From: Fasciola hepatica
Lineage: Eukaryota; Platyhelminthes; Trematoda; Plagiorchiida; Fasciolidae
Assembly: GCA_948099385.1 (NCBI GenBank)
Contig: CANUEZ040000209.1
Span: 868,001 to 932,000, forward strand
Length of the DNA stretch: 64,000 bases
Direction of reading: 5' to 3'
Part shown: positions 41,690-55,680 of the stretch, piece after piece
How positions within the stretch are numbered: position 1 is the stretch's first letter
How the letters are laid out: every line of letters begins with the position of its first letter
Translations under genes and position numbers: made by a program
The notes under the pieces: generated by a model
Database searches by the model: none
What the model saw: the letters and a program-made list of their open reading frames with translations, nothing else
Told to the model about the DNA's origin: nothing

Positions 41690-43750
41690 AAGCGAAAGCC
41701 GAAGCCAATTAGGGGATTGTGCTATATAATTTATTGTATATGTTGAACAAAGCGTTGAGACCCATATCGGATAGCTTTGTGGTTTGGGTGTTCGACTGAC
41801 ATTCGTTCACCCCAACCCTTGTTCGTGTCCCCGTGTGGGCTCTGTCCACGTGCAATGCTCATGATTCCCTTAGCGGATCAAACAGCTGTACAGTGCTTCC
41901 ATCATTTTCAATGGTCAGTTCAGTGTTCAAGCTGCATGGAGAATCATATTATACAAATCTACTCTGCTACTGCTTTATTGCATTGTGTGAGCAATCTGTC
42001 TAGATTGTTCATAAAGGAATGCCTTGGTTTTACTTAGGTCAATAAATAGAGAAGTGATGGAACATAGGATTGGATCGGTGTGCGAGAATTTGGTTGTTAC
42101 CGTTCAAAGCGAAAGCGAAAGCCGAAGCCAATTTGGGGATTGTGCTATATCATGTATTGTATATGTTGAACGAAGCGTTCAGACCCATATGGGATAGCCT
42201 TGTGGTTTGCGTGTTCGACTGACATTCGTTCACCCCAACCCTTGTTCGTGTTCCCGTGTGGGCTCTGTCCATGTGCAATGCTCATGATTCCCTTAGCGGA
42301 TCAAACAGCTGTACAGTGCTTCCATAATTTTCAATGGTCAGTTCAGTGTTCAAGCTGCATGGAGAATCATATTATACAAATCTACTCTGCTACTGCTCTA
42401 TTGCATTGTATGAGCAATCTGTGTGGATTGTTCATAAAAAAATGCCTTGGTTTTACTTAGGCCCATAAATAGAGAAGTGATGGAACATAGGATTGGATCG
42501 GTGTGCGAGAATTTGGTTGTTACCGTTCAAAGCGAAAGCGAAAGCCGAAGCCAATTTGGGGATTGTGCTATATCATTTATTGTATATGTTGAACAAAGCG
42601 TTGAGACCCATATCGGATAGCTTTGTGGTTTGGGTGTTCGACTGACATTCGTTCACCCCAACCCTTGTTCGTGTCCCCGTGTGGGCTCTGTCCACGTGCA
42701 ATGCTCATGATTCCCTTAGCGGATCAAACAGCTGTACAGTGCTTCCATCATTTTCAATGGTCAGTTCAGTGTTCAAGCTGCATGGAGAATCATATTATAC
42801 AAATCTACTCTGCTACTGCTTTATTGCATTGTGTGAGCAATCTGTGTAGATTGTTCATAAAGGAATGCCTTGGTTTTACTTAGGTCAATAAATAGAGAAG
42901 TGATGGAACATAGGATTGGATCGGTGTGCGAGAATTTGGTTGTTACCGTTCAAAGCGAAAGCGAAAGCCGAAGCCAATTTGGGGATTGTGCTATATCATG
43001 TATTGTATATGTTGAACGAAGCGTTCAGACCCATATGGGATAGCCTTGTGGTTTGCGTGTTCGACTGACATTCGTTCACCCCAACCCTTGTTCGTGTTCC
43101 CGTGTGGGCTCTGTCCATGTGCAATGCTCATGATTCCCTTAGCGGATCAAACAGCTGTACAGTGCTTCCATAATTTTCAATGGTCAGTTCAGTGTTCAAG
43201 CTGCATGGAGAATCATATTATACAAATCTACTCTGCTACTGCTCTATTGCATTGTATGAGCAATCTGTGTGGATTGTTCATAAGGGAATGCCTTGGTTTT
43301 ACTTAGGCCCATAAATAGAGAAGTGATGGAACATAGGATTGGATCGGTGTGCGAGAATTTGGTTGTTACCGTTCAAAGCGAAAGCGAAAGCCGAAGCCAA
43401 TTAGGGGATTGTGCTATATCATTTATTGTATATGTTGAACAAAGCGTTGAGACCCATATCGGATAGCTTTGTGGTTTGGGTGTTCGACTGACATTCGTTC
43501 ACCCCAACCCTTGTTCGTGTCCCCGTGTGGGCTCTGTCCACGTGCAATGCTCATGATTCCCTTAGCGGATCAAACAGCTGTACAGTGCTTCCATCATTTT
43601 CAATGGTCAGTTCAGTGTTCAAGCTGCATGGAGAATCATATTATACAAATCTACTCTGCTACTGCTCTATGGCATTGTATGAGCAATCTGTGTAGATTGT
43701 TCATAAAGGAATGCCTTGGTTTTACTTAGGTCAATAAATAGAGAAGTGAT
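41690..43750. repeat. Two-monomer higher-order repeat (846 bp), ~2.5 copies
   Basis: Units 41777, 42623 and 43469 share CCACGTGC and a preceding TTTATTGTATATG. Units 42200 and 43046 share GTGTTCCCGTG and GAACGAAGCGTTCAG. GTCAATAAATAG recurs at 42038, 42884 and 43730. The alternation A-B-A-B-A is clear; within it, single changes separate copies, such as CTATGGCATTG only after 43469. Confidence 0.85.
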
Positions 43751-44737
43751 GGAACATAGGATTGGATCGGTGTGCGAGAATTTGGTTGTTACCGTTCAAA
43801 GCGAAAGCGAAAGCCGAAGCCAATTTGGGGATTGTGCTATATCATGTATTGTATATGTTGAACAAAGCTTTCAGACCCATATCGGATAGCCTTGTGGTTT
43901 GCGTGTTCGACTGACATTCGTTCACCCCAACCCTTGTTCGTGTCCCCGTGTGGGCTCTGTCCATGTGCAATGCACATGATTCCCTTAGCGGATCAAACAG
44001 CTGTACAGTGCTTCCATAATTTTCAATGGTCAGTTCAGTGTTCAAGCTGCATGGAGAATCATATTATACAAATCTACTCTGCTACTGCTCTATTGCATTG
44101 TATGAGCAATCTGTGTAGATTGTTCATAACTGAATGCCTTGGTTTTACTTAGGCCCATAAATAGAGAAGTGATGGAACATAGGATTGGATCGGTGTGCGA
44201 GAATTTGATTGTTACCGTTCAAAGCGAAAGCGAAAGCCGAAGCGAATTTAGGGATTGTGCTATATCATGTATTGTATATGTTGAACAAAGCGTTGAGACC
44301 CATATCGGATAGCTTTGTGGTTTGGGTGTTCGACTGACATTCGTTCACCCCAACCCTTGTTCGTGTCCCCGTGTGGGCTCTGTCCATGTGCAATGCTCAT
44401 GATTCCCTTAGCGGATCAAACAGCTGTACAGTGCTTCCATCATTTTCAATGGTCAGTTCAGTGTTCAAGCTGCATGGAGAATCATATTATACAAATCTAC
44501 TCTGCTACTGCTCTATTGCATTGTGTGAGCAATCTGTGTGGATTGTTCATAAGGGAATGCCTTGGTTTTACTTAGGCCCATAAATAGAGAAGTGATGGAA
44601 CATAGGATTGGATCGGTGTGCGAGAATTTGGTTGTTACCGTTCAAAGCGAAAGCGAAAGCCGAAGCCAATTTGGGGATTGTGCTATATCATGTATTGTAT
44701 ATGTTGAACAAAGCGTTGAGACACATATTGGATAGCT

Positions 44738-47700
44738 TTGTGGTTTGGGTGTTCGACTGACATTCGTTCAACCCAATCCTTGTTCGTGTCCCCGTGTGGG
44801 CTCTGTCCAAGTGCAATGCTCATGATTCCCTTAGCGGATCAAACAGCTGTACAGTGCTTCCATAATTTTCAATGGTCAGTTCAGTGTTCAAGCTGCATGG
44901 AGAATCATATTATACAAATCTACTCTGCTACTGCTCTATTGCATTGTATGAGCAATCTGTGTGGATTGTTCATAAGGGAATGCCTTTGTTTTACTTAGGC
45001 CCATAAATAGAGAAGTGATGGAACATAGGATTGGATCAGTGTGCGAGAATTTGGTTGTTACCGTTCAAAGCGAAAGCGAAAGCCGAAGCCAGTTTGGGGA
45101 TTGTGCTATATCATGTTGTGAATATGTTGAACAAAGCGTTGAGACCCATATTGGATAGCCTTGTGGTTTGGGTGTTCGACTGACAATCATTCACCCCAAC
45201 CCTTGTTCGTGTCCCCGTGTGGGCTCTGTCCATGTGCAATGCTCATGATTCCCTTAGCGGATCAAACAGCTGTACAGTGCTTCCATAATTTTCAATGGTC
45301 AGTTCAGTGTTCAAGCTGCATGGAGAATCATATTATACAAATCTACTCTGCTACTGCTCTATTGCATTGTATGAGCAATCTGTGTAGATTGTTCATAAGG
45401 GAATACCTTGATTTTACTTAGGCCCATAAATAGAGAAGTGATGGAACATAGGATTGGATCGGTGTGCGAGAATTTGGTTGTTACCGTTCAAAGCGAAAGC
45501 GAAAGCCGAAGCCAGTTTGGGATTGTGCTATATCATGTTGTGAATATGTTGAACGAAGCTTTGAGACCCATATTGGATAGCCTTGTGGTTTGGGTGTTCG
45601 ACTGACATTCGTTCACCCCAACCCTTGTTCGTGTCCCCGTGTGGGCTCTGTCCACGTGCAATGCTCATGATTCCCTTAGCGGATCAAACAGCTGTACAGT
45701 GCTTCCATCATTTTCAATGGTCAGTTCAGTGTTCAAGCTGCATGGAGAATCATATTATACAAATCTACTCTGCTACTGCTCTATTGCATTGTATGAGCAA
45801 TCTGTGTGGATTGTTCATAAAGGAATGCCTTTGTTTTACTTAGGCCCATAAATAGAGAATTGATGGAACATAGGATTGGATCGGTGTGCGAGAATTTGGT
45901 TGTTACCGTTCAAAGCGAAAGCGAAAGCCGAAGCAAATTTGGGGATTGTGCTATATCATGTATTGTATATGTTGAACAAAGCGTTGAGACCCATATGGGA
46001 TAGCCTTGTGGTTTGGGTGTTCGACTGACATTCGTTCACCCCAACCCTTGTTCGTGTCCCGTGTGGGCTCTGTCCATTTGCAATGCTCATGATTCCCTTA
46101 GCGGATCAAACAGCTGTACAGTGCTTCCATAATTTTCAATGGTCAGTTCAGTGTTCAAGCTGCATGGAGAATCATATTATACAAATCTACTCTGCTACTG
46201 CTCTATTGCATTGTGTGAGCAATCTGTGTGGATTGTTCATAAGGGAATGCCTTGGTTTTACTTAGGCCCATAAATAGAGAAGTGATGGAACATAGGATTG
46301 GATCGGTGTGCGAGAATTTGGTTGTTACCGTTCAAAGCGAAAGCGAAAGCCGAAGCCAATTTGGGGATTGTGCTATATCATGTATTGTATATGTTGAACA
46401 AAGCGTTGAGACACATATTGGATAGCTTTGTGGTTTGGGTGTTCGACTGACATTCGTTCACCCCAATCCTTGTTCGTGTCCCCGTGTGGGCTCTGTCCAA
46501 GTGCAATGCTCATGATTCCCTTAGCGGATCAAACAGCTGTACAGTGCTTCCATCATTTTCAATGGTCAGTTCAGTGTTCAAGCTGCATGGAGAATCATAT
46601 TATACAAATCTACTCTGCTACTGCTCTATTGCATTGTATGAGCAATCTGTGTAGATTGTTCATAAGGGAATGCCTTTGTTTTACTTAGGCCCATAAATAG
46701 AGAAGTGATGGAACATAGGATTGGATCAGTGTGCGAGAATTTGGTTGTTACCGTTCAAAGCGAAAGCGAAAGCCGAAGCCAGTTTGGGGATTGTGCTATA
46801 TCATGTATTGTATATGTTGAACAAAGCGTTGAGACCCATATTGGATAGCCTTGTGGTTTGGGTGTTCGACTGACAATCATTCACCCCAACCCTTGTTCGT
46901 GTCCCCGTGTGGGCTCTGTCCATGTGCAATGCTCATGATTCCCTTAGCGGATCAAACAGCTGTACAGTGCTTCCATAATTTTCAATGGTCAGTTCAGTGT
47001 TCAAGCTGCATGGAGAATCATATTATACAAATCTACTCTGCTACTGCTCTATTGCATTGTATGAGCAATCTGTGTAGATTGTTCATAAGGGAATACCTTG
47101 GTTTTACTTAGGCCCATAAATAGAGAAGTGATGGAACATAGGATTGGATCGGTGTGCGAGAATTTGGTTGTTACCGTTCAAAGCGAAAGCGAAAGCCGAA
47201 GCCAGTTTGGGATTGTGCTATATCATGTTGTGAATATGCTGAACGAAGCTTTGAGACCCATATTGGATAGCCTTGTGGTTTGGGTGTTCGACTGACATTC
47301 GTTCACCCCAACCCTTGTTCGTGTCCCCGTGTGGGCTCTGTCCACGTGCAATGCTCATGATTCCCTTAGCGGATCAAACAGCTGTACAGTGCTTCCATAA
47401 TTTTCAATGGTCAGTTCAGTGTTCAAGCTGCATGGAGAATCATATTATACAAATCTACTCTGCTACTGCTCTATTGCATTGTATGAGCAATCTGTGTAGA
47501 AAGTTCATAAGGGAATACCTTGGTTTTACTTAGGCCCATAAATAGAGAAGTGATGGAACATAGGATTGGATCGGTGTGCGAGAATTTGGTTATTACCGTT
47601 CAAAGCGAAAGCGAAAGCCGAACCCAGTTTGGGGATTGTGCTATATCATGTATTGTTTATGTTGAACAAAGCGTTGAGACCCATATTGGATAGCCTTGTG

Positions 47701-47900
47701 GTTTGGGTGTTCGACTGACAATCATTCACCCCAACCCTTGTTCGTGTCCCCGTGTGGGCTCTGTCCATGTGCAATGCTCATGATTCCCTTAGCGGATCAA
47801 ACAGCTGTACAGTGCTTCCATAATTTTCAATGGTCAGTTCAGTGTTCAAGCTGCATGGAGAATCATATTATACAAATCTACTCTGCTACTGCTCTATTGC
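44738..47900. repeat. Four-monomer higher-order repeat (1,690 bp)
   Basis: Units 44738/46428 share CCCAATCCTTG and CCAAGTGCAATG. Units 45161/46851 share TGTGTAGATTG with AATACC. Units 45583/47273 share CCACGTGC plus an upstream block TGTTGTGAATATG with a 1-bp deletion (AGTTTGGGATTG). The copies are slightly scrambled relative to a simple array (GATTTTAC versus GGTTTTAC). Confidence 0.83.
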
Positions 47901-50900
47901 ATTTTGTGAGCAACCTGTGTGTGGATTGTTCATAAGGGAATGCCTTGGTTTTACTTAGGCCCATAAATAGAGAAGTGATGGAACATAGGATTGGATCGGT
48001 GTGCGAGAATTTGGTTGTTACCGTTCAAAGCGAAAGCGAAAGCCGAAGCCAGTTTGGGGATTGTGCTATATCATGTATTGTATATGTTGAACAAAGCGTT
48101 GAGACCCATATCGGATAGCTTTGTGGTTTGGGTGTTCGACTGACATTCGTTCACCCCAACCCTTGTTCGTGTCCCGTGTGGGCTCTGTCCATGTGCAATG
48201 CTCATGATTCCCTTAGCGGATCAAACATCTGTACAGTGCTTCCATCATTTTGAATGGTCAGTTCAGTGTTCAAGCTGCATGGAGAATCATATTATACAAA
48301 TCTACTCTGCTACTGCTCTATTGCATTGTATGAGCAATCTGTGTGGATTGTTCATAAGGGAATGCCTTGGTTTTACTTAGGCCCATAAATAGAGAAGTGA
48401 TGGAACATAGGATTGGATCGGTGTGCGAGAATTTGGTTGGTACCGTTCAAAGCGAAAGCGAAAGCCGAAGCCAATTTGGGGATTGTGCTATATCATGTAT
48501 TGTATATGTTGAACAAGGCGTTGAGTCCCATATCGGATAGCCTTTTGGTTTGGGTGTTCGACTGACATTCGTTCACCCCAACCCTTGTTCGTGTCCCCGT
48601 GTGGGCTCTGTCCATGTGCAATGCTCATGATTCCCTTAGCGGATCAAACAGCTGTAGAGTTCTTCCATCATTTTCAATGGTCAGTTCAGTGTTCAAGCTG
48701 CATGGAGAATCATATTATACAAATCTACTCTGCCACTGCTCTATTGCATTGTATGAGCAATCTGTGTGGATTGTTCATAAGGGAATGCCTTGGTTTTACT
48801 TAGGTCCATAAATAGAGAAGTGATGGAACATAGGATTGGATCGGTGTGCGAGAATTTCGTTGTTACCGTTCAAAACGAAAGCTAAAGCCGAAGCCAATTT
48901 GGGAATTGTGCTATATCATGTATTGTATATGTTCCACAAAGCGTTGAGACCCATATCGTAAAGCCTTGTGGTTTGGGTGTTCGACTGACATTCGTTCACC
49001 TTAACCCTCGTTCGTGTCCCGTGTGGGCTCTGTCCAAATGCAATGCTCATGATTCCCTTAGCGGATCAAACAGCTGTACAGTGCTTCCATAATTTTCAAT
49101 GGTCAGTTCAGTGTTCAAGCTGCATGGAGAATCATATTATACAAATCTACTCTGCTACTGCTCTATTGCATTGTATGAGTAATCTGTGTGGATTGTTCAT
49201 AAGAAAATGCCTTTGTTTTACTTAGGCCCATAAATAGAGAAGTGATGGAACATAGGATTGGATCGGTGTGCGAGAATTTGGTTGTTACCGTTCAAAGCGA
49301 AAGCGAAAGCCGAAGCCAATTTGGGGATTGTGCTATATCATGTATTGTATATGTTGAACAAAGCGTTGAGACCCATATCGGATAGCTTTGTGGTTTGGGT
49401 GTTCGACTGACATTCGTTCACCCCAACCCTTGTTCGTGTCCCCGTGTGGGCTCTGTCCATGTGCAATGCTCATGATTCCCTTAGCGGATCAAACAGCTGT
49501 ACAGTGCTTCCATCATTTTCAATGGTCAGTTCAGTGTTCAAGCTGCATGGAGAATCATATTATACAAATCTACTCTGCTACTGCTCTATTGCATTGTATG
49601 AGCAATCTGTGTGGATTGTTCATAAGGGAATGCCTTGGTTTTACTTAGGCCCATAAATAGAGAAGTGATGGAACATAGGATTGGATCGGTGTGCGAGAAT
49701 TTGGTTGGTACCGTTCAAAGCGGAAGCGAAAGCCGAAGCCAATTTGGGGATTGTGCTATATCATGTATTGTATATGTTGAACAAAGCGTTGAGACCCATA
49801 TCGGATAGCCTTTTGGTTTGGGTGTTCGACTGACATTCGTTCACCCCAACCCTTGTTCGTGTCCCCGTGTGGGCTCTGTCCAAATGCAATGCTCATGATT
49901 CCCTTAGCGGATCAAACAGCTGTACAGTGCTTCCATCATTTTCAATGGTCAGTTCAGTGTTCAAGCTGCATGGAGAATCATATTATACAAATCTACTCTG
50001 CTACTGCTCTATTGCATTGTATGAGTAATCTGTGTGGATTGTTCATAAGAAAATGCCTTGATTTTACTCAGGCCCATAAATAGAGAAGTGATGGAACATA
50101 GGATTGGATCGGTGTGCGAGAATTTGGTTGTTACCGTTCAAAGCGAAAGCGAAAGCCGAAGCGAATTTGGGGATTGTGCTATATCATGTATTGTATATGT
50201 TGAACAAAGCTTTCAGACCCATATCGGATAGCCTTGTGGTTTGGGTGTTCGACTGACATTCGTTCATCCCAACCCTTGTTCGTGTCCCCGTGTGGGCTCT
50301 GTCCATGTGCAATGGTCATGATTCCCTTACCGGATCAAACAGCTGTACAGTGCTTCCATAATTTTCAATGGTCAGTTCAGTGTTCAAGCTGCATGGAGAA
50401 TCATATTATACAAATCTACTCTGCTACTGCTCTATTGCATTGTGTGAGCAATCTGTGTGGATTGTTCATAAGGGAATGCCTTTGTTTTACTTAGGCCCAT
50501 AAATAGAGAAGTGATGGAACATAGGATTGGATCGGTGTGCGAGAATTTGGTTGTTACCGTTCAAAGCGAAAGCGAAAGCCGAAGCCAATTTGGGGATTGT
50601 GCTATATCATGTATTGTATATGTTGAACAAAGCGTTGAGACCCATATCGGATAGCCTCGTGGTTTGGGTGTTCGACTGACATTCGTTCACCCCAACCCTT
50701 GTTCGTGTCCCCGTGTGGGCTCTGTCCATGTGCAATGCTCATGATTCCCCTAGCGGATCAAACAGCTGTACAGTGCTTCCATCATTTTCAATGGTCAGTT
50801 CAGTGTTCAAGCTGCATGGAGAATCATATTATACAAATCTACTCTGCCACCGCTCTATTGCATTGTGTGAGCAATCTGTGTGGGGCATGTTCATAAGGGA

Positions 50901-51289
50901 ATGCCTTGGTTTTACTTAGGCCCATAAATAGAGAAGTGATGGAACATAGGATTGGATCGGTGTGCGAGAATTTGGTTGTTACCGTTCAAAGCGAAAGCGA
51001 AAGGCGAAGCCAATTTGGGGATTGTGCTATATCATGTAGTGTATATGTTGAACAAAGCTTTGAGACCCATATCGGATAGTCTTCTGATTTCGGTGTTCGA
51101 CTGACATTCGTTCACCCCAACCCTTGTTCGTGTCCCCGTGTGGGCTCTGTCCATGTGCAATGCTCATGATTCCCTTAGCGGATCAAACAGCTGTACAGTG
51201 CTTCCATAACTTTCAATGTTCAGTTCAGTGTTCAAGCTGCATGGAGAATCATATTATACAAATCTACTCTGCCACTGCTCTATTGCATT

Positions 51290-54200
51290 GTATGAGCAAA
51301 CTATGTGGATTGTTCATAAGGGAATGCCTTGGTTTTACTAAGACCCATAAATAGAGAAGTGATGAAACATAGGATTGGATCGGTGTGCGAGAATTTGGTT
51401 GTTACCGTTCAAAGCGAAAGCGAAAGCCGAAGCCAATTAAGGATTGTGCTATATCATGTATTGTATATGTTGAACAAAGCGTTGAGACCCATATCGGATA
51501 GCTTTGTGGTTTGGGTGTTCGACTGACATTCGTTCACCCCAACCCTTGTTTGTGTCCCCGTGTGGGCTCTGTCCATGTGCAATGCTCATGATTCCCTTAG
51601 CGGATCAAACAGCTGTACAGTGCTTCCATCATTTTCAATGGTCAGTTCAGTGTTCAAGCTGCATGGAGAATCATATTATACAAATCTACTCTGCTACTGC
51701 TCTATTGCATTGTATGAGCAATCTGTGTGGATTGTTCATAAAGGAATGCCTTTGTTTTACTTAGGCCCATAAATAGAGAAGTGATGGAACATAGGATTGG
51801 ATCGGTGTGCGAGAATTTGGTTGTTACCGTTCAAAGCGAAAGCGAAAGCCGAAGCCAATTTGGGGATTGTGCTATATCATGTATTGTATATGTTGAACAA
51901 AGCGTTCAGACCCATATTGGATAGCCTTGTGGTTTGGGTGTTCGACTGACAATCATTCACCCCAACCCTTGTTCGTGTCCCCGTGTGGGCTCTGTCCATG
52001 TGCAATGCTCATGATTCGCTTAGCGGATCAAACAGCTGTACAGTGCTTCCATAATTTTCAATGGTCAGTTCAGTGTTCAAGCTGCATGGAGAATCATATT
52101 ATACAGATCTACTCTGCAACTGCTCTATTGCATTGTGTGAGCAATCTGTGTGGGGATTGTTCATAAGGGAATGCCTTGGTTTTACTTAGGCCCATAAATA
52201 GAGAAGTGATGGAACATAGGATTGGATCGGTGTGCGAGAATTTGGTTGTTACCGTTCAAAGCGAAAGCGAAAGCCGAAGCCAGTTTGGGGATTGTGCTAT
52301 ATCATGTATTGTATATGTTGAACAAAGCGTTGAGACCCATATCGGATAGCTTTGTGGTTTGGGTGTTCGACTGGCAATCGTTCACCCCAACCCTTGTTCG
52401 TGTCCCCGTGTGGGCTCTGTCCATGTGCAATGCTCATGATTCCCTTAGCGGATCAAACAGCTGTACAGTGCTTCCATCATTTTCGATGGTCAGTTCAGTG
52501 TTCAAGCTGCATGGAGAATCATATTATACAAATCTACTCTGCTACTGCTCTATTGCATTGTGTGAGCAATCTGTGTGGGGCTTGTTCATAAGGGAATGCC
52601 TTGATTTTACTTAGGCCAATAAATAGAGAAGTGATGGAACATAGGATTGGATCGGTGTGCGAGAATTTGGTTGTTACCGTTCAAAGCGAAAGCGAAAGCC
52701 GAAGCCAATTTGGGGATTGTGCCATATAATGTATTGTATATGTCCCACAAAGCGTTGAGACCCATATCGGATAGCTTTGTGGTTTGGGTGTTCGACTGAC
52801 ATTCGTTCACCCCAACCCTTGTTCGTGTCCCCGTGTGGGCTCTGTCCATTTGCAATGCTCATGATTCCCTTAGCGGATCAAACAGCTGTACAGTGCTTCC
52901 ATAATTTTCAATGGTCAGTTCAGTGTTCAAGCTGCATGGAGAATCATATTATACAAATCTACTCTGCTACTGCTCTATTGCATTGTATGAGCAATCTGTG
53001 TGGATTGTTCATAAGGGAATGCCTTTGTTTTACTTAGGCCCATAAATAGAGAAGTGATGGAACATAGGATTGGATCGGTGTGCGAGAATTTGGTTGTTAC
53101 CGTTCAAAGCGAAAGCGAAAGGCGAAGCCAATTTGGGGATTGTGCTATATCATGTATTGTATATGCTGAAAAAAGCGTTGAGACACATATGCGATAGCTT
53201 TGTGGTTTGGGTGTTCGACTGACATTCGTTCACCCCAACCCTTGTTCGTGTCCCCGTGTGGGCTCTGTCCATGTGCAATGCTCATGATTCCCTTAGCGGA
53301 TCAAACAGCTGTACAGTGCTTCCATAATTTTCAATGGTCAGTTCAGTGTTCAAGCTGCATGGAGAATCATATTATACAAATCTACTCTGCCACTGCTCTA
53401 TTGCATTGTATGAGCAAACTATGTGGATTGTTCATAAGGGAATGCCTTGGTTTTAGTAAGACCCATAAATAGAGAAGTGATGAAACATAGGATTGGATCG
53501 GTGTGCGAGAATTTGGTTGTTACCGTTCAAAGCGAAAGCGAAAGCCGAAGCCAATTAAGGATTGTGCTATATCATGTATTGTATATGTTGAACAAAGCGT
53601 TCAGACCCATATCGGATAGCATTGTGGTTTGGGTGTTCGACTGACATTCGTTCACCCCAACCCTTGTTCGTGTCCCCGTGTGGGCTCGGTCCATGTGCAA
53701 TGCTCATGATTCCCCTAGCGGATCAAACAGCTGTACAGTGCTTCCATAATTTTCAATGGTCAGTTCAGTGTTCAAGCTGCATGGAGAATCATATTATACA
53801 AATCTACTCTGCTACTGCTCTATGGCATTGTATGAGCAATCTGTGTGGATTGTTCATAAGGGAATGCCTTTGTTTTACTTAGGCCCATAAATAGAGAAGT
53901 GATGGAACATAGGATTGGATCGGTGTGCGAGAATTTGGTTGTTACCGTTCAAAGCGAAAGCGAAAGCCGAAGCCAGTTTGGGGATTGTGCTATATCATGT
54001 ATTGTATATGTTGAACAAAGCGTTGAGACCCATATCGGATAGCTTTGTGGTTTGGGTGTTCGACTGACATTCGTTCACCCCAACCCTTGTTCGTGTCCCC
54101 GTGTGGGCTCTGTCCATGTGCAATGCTCATGATTCCCTTAGCGGATCAAACAGCTGTACAGTGCTTCCATCATTTTCAATGGTCAGTTCAGTGTTCAAGC

Positions 54201-55680
54201 TGCATGGAGAATCATATTATACAAATCTACTCTGCTACTGCTCTATTGCATTGTATGAGCAATCTGTGTGGATTGTTCATAAGGGAATGCCTTGATTTTA
54301 CTTAGGCCCATAAATAGAGAAGTGATGGAACATAGGATTGGATCGGTGTGCGAGAATTTGGTTGTTACCGTTCAAAGCGAAAGCGAAAGCCGAATCCCAT
54401 TTGAGGATTGTGCTATATCATGTATTGTATATGTTGAACAAAGCGTTGAGACCCATATGGGATAGCTTTGTGGTTTGGGTGTTCGACTGACATTCGTTCA
54501 CCCCAACCCTTGTTCGTGTCCCCGTGTGGGCTCTGTCCATGTGCAATGCTCATGATTCCCTTAGCGGATCAAACAGCTGTACAGTGCTTCCATCATTTTC
54601 AATGGTCAGTTCAGTGTTCAAGCTGCATGGAGAATCATATTATACAAATCTACTCTGCTACTGCTTTATTGCATTGTATGAGCAATCTGTGTGGATTGTT
54701 CATAAGGGAATGCCTTGATTTTACTTAGGCCCATAAATAGAGAAGTGATGGAACATAGGATTGGATCGGTGTGCGAGAATTTGGTTGTTACCGTTCAAAG
54801 CGAAAGCGAAAGCCGAAGCCAGTTTGGGGATTGTGCTATATCATGTAGTGTATATGTTGAACAAAGCGTTGAGACCCATATCGGATAGCTTTGTGGTTTG
54901 GGTGTTCGACTGACATATGTTCACCCCAACCTTTGTTCGTGTCCCCGTGTGGGCTCTGTCCATGTGCAATGCTCATGATTCCCTTAGCGGATCAAACAGC
55001 TGTACAGTGCTTCCATCATTTTCAATGGTCAGTTCAGTGTTCAAGCTGCATGGAGAATCATATTATACAAATCTACTCTGCTACTGCTCTATTGCATTGT
55101 ATGAGCAATCTGTGTGGATTGTTCATAAGGGAATGCCTTGATTTTACTTAGGCCCATAAATAGAGAAGTGATGGAACATAGGATTGGATCGGTGTGCGAG
55201 AATTTGGTTGTTACCGTTCAAAGCGAAAGCGAAAGCCGAAGCCAATTTGGGGATTGTGCAAAACGATGTATTGTATATGTTCCACCAAGCGTTGAGACCC
55301 ATATCGTAAAGCCTCGTGGTTTGGGTGTTCGACTGACATTCGTTCACCCCAACCCTTGTTCGTGTCCCCGTGTGGGCTCGGTCCATGTGCAATGCTCATG
55401 ATTCCCCTAGCGGATCAAACAGCTGTACAGTGCTTCCATCATTTTCAATGGTCAGTTCAGTGTTCAAGCTGCATGGAGAATCATATTATACAAATCTACT
55501 CTGCCACTGCTCTATTGCATTGTATGAGCAAACTATGTGGATTGTTCATAAGGGAATGCCTTGGTTTTACTAAGACCCATAAATAGAGAAGTGATGAAAC
55601 ATAGGATTGGATCGGTGTGCGAGAATTTGGTTGTTACCGTTCAAAGCGAAAGCGAAAGCCGAAGCCAGTTTGGGGATTGT
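51290..55680. repeat. Five-monomer-spaced variant block (~2,115 bp), three occurrences
   Basis: The linked variants AACTATGTGG, AAGACCCATAAATAG and GATGAAACATAGG occur together at 51299, 53417 and 55531 (spacings 2,118 and 2,114 bp, five units each) and nowhere else that I saw. The first two copies also share CCAATTAAGGATTG downstream, while the third reads CCAGTTTGGGG. This suggests an older 5-mer period overlapped by a later 4-mer event. Confidence 0.8.

Larger units (their letters stand above)
35855..47696. repeat. Array domain lacking 425-bp (GG-insertion) units
   Basis: All 28 consecutive intervals from 35855 to 47696 are 422 or 423 bp. About 29 of the first 54 intervals (to 23151) carry the insertion, and about 42 of all 150 do. 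The same domain holds all six CCACGTGC units (37970, 41777, 42623, 43469, 45583, 47273) and all five GTCAATAAA copies. I read it as a separately homogenised block. Confidence 0.75.

Noticed and set aside
55144..55392. 82-aa and 62-aa minus-strand frames repeated through the array
   Set aside because: They are antisense to the same repeat segment, appear or vanish with single base variants, and have no independent support.
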